27,982 nt of DNA from the NCBI GenBank assembly GCA_033557685.1, contig JAWQRN010000600.1:1-27982 (forward strand), in the 5' to 3' direction. A program made the position numbers and the translations under genes. This document shows positions 18,966 through 27,982 of the stretch, piece by piece. The notes under the pieces are model-generated. The model saw nothing but the letters and a program-made list of their open reading frames with translations, ran no database searches and had not been told where the DNA came from. How positions within the stretch are numbered: the first letter of the stretch is position 1; each line of letters opens with the position of its first letter. This DNA comes from Sperchopsis tessellata. Its lineage: Eukaryota; Arthropoda; Insecta; Coleoptera; Hydrophilidae.

Positions 18966-20459
18966 AATTATCGCTATTGCTGGCAAATTATAAGTTAGTT
19001 CTGCTGAGATTTACAGCCAAGATCTCGGGAAAGAATTTGGAATACCAAATTATCTTCCCTAAGACGTTGGCAAACAGTTTCAATGCCAATTTACTTATTC
19101 TTGAAGCTGATATTGCAACATCTGTTATTTTAAAGAGAAAAGCCTTATAAATAATCTTGAAGTACGGTTGTTGCAGAATATCTGCTTTACCACCACTCAA
19201 GATACATATGAATGGGACGCAACGAACTTTATCTATTCTGGGCTCTCCAACCTTCTCGAAGGACTACTTTTGCTCAAGTACATTCATGTCTTTACAAAGA
19301 AAAATTCCACTGACATTACAAACACCGAATCAAAACTGTTATTGAAATTACTTTGCCATTTAACAAATTCCATGGCTTAGTTTTTTTTTACTATAAATTC
19401 AAAAATCAATAAATCTGTTGTTAAAAATGCAGGCTTCTTAAATGTTATTAACTATGTTCGTAATAGTAACTATTATTTTTTATGAGTCTGTCAATTTCCA
19501 CCGTTTTGTAAATATATTAAACGATCTCGTTCCGACGAATTATAAAAATTCAAAATTATTAAAATTATTAATATCACTAGCCCTGCGAAGTTTGACAATT
19601 GGGCTGTAGACCATAACTCACCCCAATGCCAAATACAAAGTTATTAATTATTCCAACACAGGGCTCCAATCAAACAACCAAAAGGCATTCAACATGAATA
19701 TAAAGCATTATTTAATTTGTAAATGAACGTTTTATGCACAGAAAAAGAAAAAATATTAAGTTCATTAAATTCCAACTTGATTTGCGCTGATTAAAATGCA
19801 CAGCGACAACAGACTCAAATTTCTCTTTTCTTGTTAAATTCTCCATTAAACAAAGTCGTTCTGAATGAAGCGACACTTATTAAATTTCCATAGCGATGGC
19901 ATTTATGTTTATTCCCTTTTTGAATAATCCAGGAATATTTCGTATATCCTCTCGGCCCTCAAATACAGTCGAAGTTTTTTTTTTACTATTACCAACCAGG
20001 GAGTGGGTTTAGCATTACAGGCTCGTGCTAACGTACTTAAAATGAAAGAGGGATACGATTGAAGGCTCTAACGAAGGGAGGAACGTTTATTACGACTCTT
20101 ATTTTCGCATCTGCCGTCCGTATGGTTCGCATGATTTGGCAGGATTATTAATAACGCGTGCGATGAACGAGGTACTTCCTACACGTTTTTTATGCTCATC
20201 AAGAATTACGGATGACAGTAATGCAGTTTATTAGAGAGGAGGATACACAAAATATAGGAGTGCCCCAGTTACCCAGCTAAGTTCTAAAAAACAAAGTATG
20301 TGTAAGTTAATTTTAACGAATATGAAATAGAAAAGCACACGTGTTTTAATCACATTAGACCTAACAACACTACCTAGATAATTCAACAGAATGCTCATAT
20401 CAAGAACAATAATTTTAAAGAACGAAGTTTGTTCAACATTTATTTAAAAAATAAGTCTT
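18966..20459. other. Anonymous DNA
   Basis: Overlapping short frames occur on both strands between 18988 and 19380, none with recognisable motifs. The 19960-20230 part is somewhat richer in G and C than its surroundings but has no open frame. No RNA gene is visible. Confidence 0.5.
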
Positions 20460-21030
20460 CTTCCGGTACCTATTCTTACCGGATTTTAGCCATCATTTTG
20501 GAACAACTCCATGGTCTTTACTGAAAACGAACCAGTGCAAAATTTGCACGATGTGTCCCAATTGTTGTAGCTCCCTAATATTGCCAATATTGACCACTTC
20601 TGCTTGTTTTGCCATTATTTTGAGAATCTCCGCATTAGTCACGTGTCTCAACCATGAAACTCTCAGTATTCTTCCGTAAATCTACATGTGAAAAGCTTAT
20701 TCTTTTTTTGTTGTCGCTTCCGCCGAAGTCCAAGACTCCACTCAATAGAACAACACAAAATATATTATTATCATCTTCGATTCTAAAGTTATGACTTTAA
20801 AGAATTAAGTCACTTTGATAAATGTGCTTCCAGCATTTTTTTTTCAAATCTTAATTTCAATCGAATGATCTTCCTGCTCTCCAATAATGGTGCTAAGATA
20901 TGTGTATGTGCTGACCCTTTCTATGTATTGGTTGTTTACTCTCTGGTGGCACATTAGCTATGTTTAGTTTAGATTCAAATTCAGCCCATATTGATGAGAA
21001 GTTTATATTTAGGCCTTGTTATATTATCAA
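20460..21030 (-). mobile_element. RTE-type LINE 3' fragment
   Basis: The minus strand reads YGLNLNLN (near 20993), then VNNQYIERVSTYTYLSTIIG (20940-20881; the family pattern is 'V..F.YLGT.I'), QEDHSIEIKI, STFIKVT, ESKMIIIYFVLFY and VESWTSAEATTKKE ('YG.E.WTL......LE'). Then come IYGRILRVSWLRHVTNAEIL ('YRRILRISW.D.VTN.EVL') and LQQLGHIVQ ('L.YLGHIMR'). This is the post-palm and C-terminal region of an RTE-like endonuclease/reverse-transcriptase protein. It contains several stops. It begins just after where the FADD box should be and ends near 20460. Its closest relatives inside the window are the other RTE relics, but it is a distinct subfamily by motif wording. Confidence 0.78.
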
Positions 21031-21119
21031 TTAAAATTACCTTATCTTTAGCGCATCTTATGTTATTTACGATACCATAAAATACTTTTAAATATTTTTT
21101 TTATTAAATTAAGGTAAAA

Positions 21120-21143
21120 TTATTTATTTATTTATTTATTTAA
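21120..21143. repeat. TTTA/AAAT microsatellite, LINE 3' tail
   Basis: Six tandem 4-base units at the 3' terminus of the minus-strand LINE. A microsatellite tail rather than poly(A) is usual in CR1/L2-type elements, which weighs slightly against Jockey. Confidence 0.85.
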
Positions 21144-22690
21144 ACTACTCATTTTATAATTAGAAAGTAGGAAACACCAACAAGATATTGTTTTAACAAA
21201 TAATACAGAGAGCTAACAATATACACAAATTAACAAACAATTCAAAACCAGTAACTAAGTATAATTATTCGCTAAATAACCCCGGTCGAACAGATCTCAA
21301 TTCCAAGACACTGGTTGAAAAAAATGTCTACCCGACTTTACGCCGACTGAAAACTATTGCACATTCGATACAGGGAAGATCCCGTTAAAAGATTCGATCT
21401 TTCCCGACCAAGGAAGAACACCTATAAGTTCTTGTTGCGAATCTAGGAACAAGAAAACAGACCAATGATTCAAATTCACGACCATCAATAAGATGGTTGA
21501 CGACCTTGAAGAGAAACGTCACTTTAGCAGTACTACGACGAACGGAGAGAAAGTACATTGACAATGATTTCAGCAGAATGTTTTATGGAAACTTCTGAGT
21601 GGATACAACCCAAATCGCTTAAAATACAAATATTTAACAAATCGTCTCTGAACGGACTCAATGAGATTTATGTATTAATGCGTGAGAAGGGACCAAATAC
21701 CAGAACAATACTCCAGTTTAAAATGAACAAAAGGGTAAAACAATACGTTTAAGAAACGAGGATTAACAAACTCATGGGCAGTTCTTATAATAAATCCCAG
21801 CCAACGAGTAGTAGCTGACGATATCTCAATAATGTGAGGATAGAATATAAAAAAATAACACCAAGATCCCTCATACAATCAACCACATCCAAAACAGTGC
21901 CATTGTAATGAAATTTAATTCGATTACATTTACGAATGAAACTCATAACTTTACGTTTCTTGACATTAAGTATAATCGGTTAACATCACACCAATGCACA
22001 AGAGAGTACAAATTACCTTGCTGGCTGAGATGATCCGTAAAATCTCCTATGGAAGCATACAACTTAAGGTCATCAGCAAAGACAACACAAGTTTTGAAAG
22101 AAATCAGTAATTTCATTTGCGAAAATGATTAATAATAAAGTTCCCAGTACAAATCCCTGAGGGATGTCAGAAGTAGCCAAGAATGAAGAAGAACTATGTC
22201 CTGGTGGTTAATAGATAACTGACAATTAGATAAATAATAACTGAAAAAGTTAATCAAAGAGTAGAAAGGAGGATACAATGATCAAAAGCCTTGACATACT
22301 CGGCAAAAATTACATCAATCTGCCTACTACCATCAACATCTGACGAGAGAAATAGGCTTATTATGTGCTGGTAGATTGATTTACGATTCTGCGCCTGTGG
22401 ATATACTTATGAGTGAATAACGGATTCAAAGACCTTCTCAACGTTCGAAACAATAGCAATAGGTCTGTAATTCCAAACTTCTCGTACACATGCACCCGTC
22501 TTGTGAACAGGAAGAATCCAGATATCTGGGAAGGAACCACATCGTAAACAAAAGTTAAGAATTATATACATAATGGATATGAAAGAACCGCATGATATTC
22601 ATTCCATCAATAAAAAGCCCTGGATAGGGTCAGGCGCTGATTAAACCTTAGGTTTAATTCGTTTAATTGCTGAAGTGTAGGAATTTTGTA

Positions 22691-22708
22691 TATTATTATT
22701 ATTATTAT
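22691..22708. repeat. TAT trinucleotide run
   Basis: Six TAT/ATT units inside the linker of the minus-strand LINE, encoding an asparagine run in that frame. It is an internal expansion, not an element end. Confidence 0.85.
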
Positions 22709-23465
22709 CTAGAAAAACTGAGTAAGATGATAAATTCAACTCGATGAGAGGATGGGTAAAACACTAAAGAAAAATAATGAGAAAGCGTTGACAATATCAA
22801 GAGGGGTGTCCATACTCACCCCATACTCATAAACCATTGAAGAAGACAAAGAACCATCGCCCTTACGATATAGTAGATAACATAACGCCAGAAATATTTA
22901 GGACAGGTCCTAATAGAAGCCTCAGACTTCTCAGCGAAGTGCTTGAAGGCCGCAGATATTACCAGTTTCGTAGACCTTCTCAAATTGCGAGTTTTCCTAG
23001 CATACAAAGCATTCCTAGGAAATCGTCTACACATCCTATGAAAATGAGCTTTAGGTCAAATGTCTCTAATAATAATAATGTGGAAGAACTTTGGTGGATA
23101 ACATTTCTTGGTGTAAGATTATAAAGGTACGCAGATGTCAAAAACAGAATATAAACTACAGTAGAAAAAATCAGCCCGGTTGACATCTTCAAAAAGAAGT
23201 AATGGGTCCCAGTCAATACGAGAATTTAAACCATATAGCAGAGATTAATTAGCATTTCTAAAGTTATATGTACGAACTGATGAGATGGGTAGGACTGTCG
23301 GACTGCGCCTCACATGACACAAAATTGAGATATCGAGGACTGGATGGTAGACATCTTCAAAAACCACAGGATTAAGCTGACGATCAACAGTACGTATTTG
23401 AAAATACAAGATCAAGTATTCTACCTCGGTAGTTTTTAAAATCATTAAACTGAGCAGTTATTTCC

Positions 23466-23963
23466 TGTAAGTATTATATTAGATGGTAATTTTCAAAAAA
23501 AAAACAAATCAAACACTTCCAAGTCAAAAACATCATTATAGAACTCGATATCCCGGTAATAATACTAGATCGAGTATAATTGTATACATTTATTAAATTA
23601 ATATCACAGTTCAAAACATAAGAAATTTTCTTACATGTATATATAAAAAAGTAAACAAAAATTGAGTAGCTAAATTTTATGACTAGAATCTGAACCGCTG
23701 GTTTCATGACTAGACTCAAAATCACTAATTATGTCCCAGGAATGTTTCACCCGTCTGCAACGGCGAAAAACTTATTTACAGAATAATTCTATGTTGGTTT
23801 GGCCATTTTCATATGATAAAATTGACAATTGCCGTGTTTTAATCAGAAAACATTATTAATATGTTTGCAGTTTTAGGAATACAACTCGCCGTAGGGCGAA
23901 CCATCTTTCAAATATTCGAGCATGTGGAGACTCTGATATAAACACATGGTTCACAGGAGCTAC
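23466..23963. other. Anonymous AT-rich DNA
   Basis: No gene recognised between the 5' truncation point of the LINE and the GC-richer patch. A small TCGCC/GGCGA hairpin lies near 23887. Confidence 0.5.
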
Positions 23964-24109
23964 GGCTGCCTTGATTACAGTCGGCCACACGGACGTACCC
24001 CGGCTATACTCCGGAGCCGCGCTGTGTGTGAATAGCGCCATATACTTATTTAGTCCACTGGAAACGTATGGAGCCGTGCCGTAAAAAAGACACGCGTGTG
24101 AAAGCAGCC
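23964..24109. mobile_element. Possible GC-rich MITE
   Basis: The patch starts GGCTGCCTT and ends AAAGCAGCC, an imperfect 9-bp terminal inverted repeat, and is clearly more GC-rich than its flanks. The motif TTCACAC occurs twice in the same direction on the minus strand (within GGCTGCTTTCACACG at the end and GCGCTATTCACACA inside). Repeats of the 'GGCTGCTTTCACACG' kind are familiar as non-autonomous DNA elements, but the inverted repeat is short, so the borders are uncertain. The minus-strand open frame across it is probably incidental. Confidence 0.35.
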
Positions 24110-26831
24110 TAAGACGTAGAACTGAAATAAAATACTAACATAGAAAACCTAAATAGTGGTTGATAGTTTTGTCTAAAACACGTAAGATTCACCTGTATAT
24201 AGCTTCATAATCCATAAAAAGTGCAAACAAATTCGTGATTATTATAAATATACATGTACACATGTAATTGAAAAATGACAATTTGCAGTTTAATAGTTGA
24301 TGGTAGTTTATTTTGCATTAAGAAGTTATCTCTTCTGTACTCTGGTCAATCCAGTTTTGAGAAAAATGAGAAAACTGACATTGAAGTGATTATGTTTTTC
24401 GATATTAGGTACTTTCCCTCTGACTCAAAAGAAGTAGCAGGTATCAGAATACTTATTGGTGGGTAATTTTAACTACAAACTACTAAAGAAAAAAGTTCTT
24501 ATGATTTAATCACGAGATCAAATTTTGCATTGAAATATAAAAATAAATTGGAGTTATTCATAAAAAAAAATACTTTATCCATTATACTAAACACATACTA
24601 ACTAATGTTTAAGAAAGGCAGCTAAACTTAAAGTGTATCTTTAAATAAATACTAAAATTATATGTATCAAAATTACAAAATACAAAAAAACTAAGACTCA
24701 ACTTGCCTCACATATATTTTGCATATGATTGACAGAGGTACACTGCAGCCCGCTTCACAACACCCCATTTGTTATTTTTAAACCTCTCGCTACATTTAAT
24801 CAATTCTGACAGATCATTAATCCACATCTATTACTGGTGTTTTGTACTATGCTCGACATTTTGCACCATATGCAGACATTTCGTAGAGACACGACAAAAA
24901 TACCTCAAACCTATCATATATCTGTCAGTGTTCACGACCACTATTCCTACGTATGTGCCACCAAGAGAGGGACTCCCCCTATTTTCAGCAGCCCGTCTCA
25001 ATCATCCAAGTCGTCGCCACCCTCAAGTTCAACCCCGATCGTTCGTGGCCCACCATGTTGGAATTCACCCACCCCAGTGACTCATCAATACCGACGCTAC
25101 CCCTCTTTATTCACTCCAGAATGTTAAAAGAAAGGCGTTGGTCCTCTTCGCTTGCAAATTGGCTCTAGCAGAAGGAAATGTATGAAACTTGACGAAGACG
25201 TAGTAAGATGAAATACTTCCGAGGCCTGGGCCATTGTTAGTACAAGCTTTCCCTCGAAAAGATTGATCCTCGATGGTGGATGAGAAGTCTTGTTAGGAGT
25301 TGAAACAAGAATGGTATCACGTAATGTATTGTAGTGCTTAGATGATGACGTACGTATTTTTTCTTTCTCCGACCAGAAGGGGGTTTTTACAAAATAATTG
25401 AAGAGCTTTTATATTTTTGGCTCATTTAGGTGAGGGTCTTTGATCAATTTTTATTTGCCGACGTCAGTTCTTACTCCCGCATCAAATTTACCCCCGTAAC
25501 GTTACGTCATTATTTAGAAAAGAAAAGCAATTTCACAAAAATATGTGCCGAACAGTACATAACGGGTGTTATTTTACAGTAAAAGTAATTTTACAAAAAT
25601 ATACCCAGTTTATTTACAGTGCATGGACTGTGTATCGGTCTTTGTATTATAGCAAGTTTACATGCAAGGCAAACATTTCTAACTTTGTTCTCGTTGTTTA
25701 CGCTTTCCAATTTTTCATAGGAAAGTTTATTCTCTTTTGTTCTCGTTACTTCTACGTAATCCACTTCGCCGTTCTCGTGTAAGTGTAGGGTGAGGAATTA
25801 CCCCACTTTCCTCCTTCAATACCCAGCTAGTTTAAGTGATGTTTTTGAAGAAATCGTCCCCTTATAACATATAATGACACTTCTAGGTTATGATTGAAAG
25901 GGCATTACATGTAGATTTTACAAGCTTTACAGTGACACTTATAGGATATGAATAAACAAATAATTAACGGATATTTCAGATTTACCCATCTGCCAACTCG
26001 AAATGCATACACCTTATGTACACTGAAAGAAATGGTACACCTGTGTAAGAAATAAATACAAATACATATACAGCTTATACTAAACTATAAGTAAAATAAG
26101 AAATATTAAAAATTCAATTCTCTACACAATAGGCAAGTCAATTTAAACAACCATAATTTATACGTTTAGTTGAAGAGAGCTATGCATTTCGAAACAAAAA
26201 GGAACTAATGGTTTTTCATTTGTCGAAGAGCAATATTTTGTCTGAATTTAAACAAACTGATTTGGAACAATCATTAGTATTCACTTAATATTTTAATTCG
26301 TACACCAGTAAAACGTTTTTTAAGTAAAAAAAAATGTCATGTAATTCGCCGTTTTCTTCCAAATAATGTCCAAATCTATCATAAAAAGTATGATTAATAT
26401 TTAACTGAACAATATTTCAATTCAAATTTAGGTATTTTGCCATAAATGTTTTTAAATGCTCTACCATGGTCTATCCAACTATTTTGAAGACATTCATTCA
26501 AATATGAAGAAAAATTCCTGCTGTAATGGGCTGGACATCATACTGGAATCAAATAACTAATTGCCGATGGTACAAATAACTTAGTTTTTACATAAATCAA
26601 AATATTTGTTAGCATTGAGGATGTCTCTTGATAGGTGCTCATAGTTTTCTATCCCATGCAGGATAAATACGAGGGATTTTTTTCATGGTATCTACCAAGT
26701 TCTGTAAACACAATTCTATCATGATACTTTTGTTATGTCACGTCTCTGTGACATCTTTCAGAGTGTATCCTCCGAGTTTGGTTTAAATCACATAACATTT
26801 GTTATATCAATATAGAGTTGAAAGTGTAAAA
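24110..26831. other. Anonymous DNA, no gene recognised
   Basis: About 2.7 kb. The part 24950-25330 is richer in G and C and has overlapping proline/serine-rich frames in all three plus-strand phases (24769-25168), with no motif I can name and no good splice or start context. An imperfect direct repeat TGACACTT-TAGG-TATGA lies at 25875-25893 and 25933-25951. A hairpin ATGTCAC/GTGACAT at 26735-26754 may belong to the 5' untranslated part of the mariner that follows. Confidence 0.45.
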
Positions 26832-27760
26832 ATGAGTAAATTAACACTTGAACATAGAGGGTCATAAAATTTCTATCGAAAGAAATGGCAATAACCCAAA
26901 GAATATCCATGAGAGAATAGCGGCTGTGTATGGGGAAAATGGCCCATCCTATTTTCAACTTAAATGTAGCAGAGAATCCATTCACGATGACCCAAAGTGC
27001 AGAAGACATATGTAAGCACAAACAAAGGAAACCATCCAGAAAGTTAAAGATTTGGTGTTGATCAGTCAAGCAGAGTGACATTTTCAGTTATTGCAAGAAA
27101 AATACGAATGATAGTGTCGGCACGGTGGATTCCCACGCTGCGAAGGCGGCAACGTATTAATCGGATTTAACTCGTGATGAAGACTTTTTCTTTAAAATTG
27201 TAACCGGCGATAAGACCTTGGAACACTACTAGCACCCGCCGAAAAAACAGTCCATACCATGGGTTCGTAGGAGCTCTCCACCATCCAAGAAGGCGAATAC
27301 GCGATTCTCAGCGGAGAAAGTGATGACCATAGTTTTCTGGAACGCAGAAGGGATGCTATTGGTTGAGTATATGCCAATAGAGTTTAAAATAACGGGGAGC
27401 GCCTACCAAGAAACAATCAACAATTTGAAAGCTGTTATATACGAGAAAAGGCACTTCTGCACGACAATTGCAGGGTGCATAAGGCACGAATCGTTCGAGC
27501 AGTAAATCAATGAAAACTTACCACATCCATCTTACAGTCCCGAGCTTGCCCCCCGGTAACTATTACCTCTTTCCGAAACTAAAAAAAAACATTTCAGGGG
27601 ACATCGGTTTTTGTCGATTGAGGACCTAGAAAACACTGGGGAGTCGCATTTTGCAGGGTTATCAAAAGATTTTTTCTAGCTCATAGCGTTAAAGAAACGT
27701 TAGAATAAGTGTGCAAGCGTTAATAGTTACTATGAAAAATTGAACGTTGTTTATTATCTA
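26832..27760 (+). mobile_element. Dead mariner transposase gene
   Basis: An ATG at 26832 starts MSKLTLEHR. After a frameshift come NIHERIAAVYGENGPSYFQL and SRESIHDDP, the helix-turn-helix and linker part of mariner transposases, then TKETIQKVKDLVLI, VTFSVIARK and VSARWIP. The catalytic half has FFFKIVTGDK (27186-), so the first aspartate remains; FWNAEGMLLVEYMP (27337-), where the second aspartate is asparagine; and SYSPELAPR (27534-), where the third catalytic residue is disrupted, by a stop just after. KKKHFRGHRFLS and NKCASVNSYYEKL close the protein near 27755. The length is close to the 340-residue family norm minus deletions. Stops and frameshifts are numerous. Terminal inverted repeats were not found with confidence; GGGTTACCCAATAATTTTGTG at 27867 is a weak candidate for the right end. 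Confidence 0.9.
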
Positions 27761-27982
27761 ACTCATTTTCTTCATATCTAGGCAGATAACATAAAAATTC
27801 CTCGCCTGGTATATTTATGAAAAATATGCATATTTGCTTCTTTCGATTCCGTTATATTCTCTATAAGGGTTACCCAATAATTTTGTGCGTCAACTGCCTC
27901 TTTTTGTGTAGATCCTATCCACCATTACCCCAATATGTTTGTTAATCTTATGATTACTTGCATGTCTAAAAACCAAATTATA
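27761..27982. other. Mariner 3' flank and anonymous DNA
   Basis: AT-rich sequence after the transposase end; it probably includes the 3' untranslated part and right terminus of the mariner, whose border I cannot place. Confidence 0.4.

Larger units (their letters stand above)
21117..23465 (-). mobile_element. 2.3-kb Jockey/CR1-like LINE with 3' microsatellite tail
   Basis: This is the longest relic. On the minus strand, QFNDFKNYRGRILDLVFSN (23463-) and FEDVYHPVLDISI give the end of the endonuclease. A linker follows with DWDPLLLFEDVN (about 23200), FYCSLYSVFDICVPL and ALYARKTRNL, then CPKYFWRYV and DTPLDIVNAFSLFF (about 22810-22770). RT fingers read SGFFLFTRRV-like then NYRPIAIVSNVEKVFESVI (about 22475-22420). 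DIPQGFVLGTLLL-type sequence and the palm FADDLKLYASIGD (22080-) come next, with FADD intact at 22080-22069. Late blocks include RLYL, LGVIF, LGFIIR, LEYCSGIW and ESVQRRFVKYLYFKR (about 21670-21620). The 3' end is an AAAT repeat at 21143-21120. Many frameshifts and stops; truncated 5' at about 23465. The domain order supports one element. Confidence 0.9.

Noticed and set aside
19157..19380. Overlapping frames of 62 and 70 codons
   Set aside because: No motif and no coding signature; expected by chance in a low-stop stretch.
23856..24041. 61-codon minus-strand frame in the GC-rich patch
   Set aside because: Better explained by the GC-rich repeat-like patch; no domain, and GC-rich sequence lowers stop frequency.
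26788..27081. 97-codon minus-strand open frame
   Set aside because: It is antisense to the mariner transposase relic, which shows strong family motifs on the plus strand.

Overview
This window looks like intergenic or intronic DNA from an arthropod nuclear genome, most likely an insect. It is AT-rich throughout. It carries many decayed non-LTR retrotransposons of the RTE and Jockey/CR1-like groups, a mariner transposase relic, short inverted-repeat elements and tRNA-derived SINEs. I found no host protein-coding gene, no intact tRNA or rRNA gene, and no bacterial-style operon. The longest open frame is only 136 codons, and it is part of a dead retrotransposon endonuclease.

Layout. 1-950: AT-rich DNA with a 621-bp element bordered by TTGA/TTAA. 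955-1300: a weak LINE remnant. 1382-1423: a hammerhead-ribozyme-like motif on the minus strand. 2178-2272: a 65-bp insertion between perfect 15-bp direct repeats. 2330-2720: a probable minus-strand RTE C-terminal remnant. 3115-3425: a full-length tRNA-derived SINE with target-site duplication. 3435-5030: nothing recognisable. 5035-8935: three plus-strand LINE relics (RTE reverse transcriptase plus 3' end; Jockey/CR1-like reverse transcriptase; RTE endonuclease plus reverse transcriptase), with a small TA-flanked MITE at 6061-6224. 9780-11005: a minus-strand RTE with endonuclease and 3' end but almost no reverse transcriptase. 11006-15290: mostly anonymous DNA with a CT tract, small hairpins and a tRNA-like T arm. 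15290-16500: a plus-strand LINE split by a 411-bp long-terminal-inverted-repeat MITE. 16977-17072: a 96-bp near-palindrome. 17778-18061: a second SINE copy. 18391-18480: a second, weaker hammerhead-like motif next to a block shared with 2235-2261. 18560-18965: a minus-strand LINE fragment. 20460-21030: a minus-strand RTE 3' fragment. 21117-23465: a 2.3-kb minus-strand Jockey/CR1-like LINE with microsatellite tail. 23964-24109: a possible small MITE. 26832-27760: a dead mariner transposase gene.

None of the coding relics can work as it stands. Each has stops and frameshifts, and several have lost catalytic residues. The most interesting items are the ribozyme-like motifs, the conserved 27-nt hairpin block shared by two distant sites, the SINE family with clean target-site duplications, and the nested MITE. 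Family assignments rest on motifs read by eye and on knowledge of these protein families; no database search was possible.
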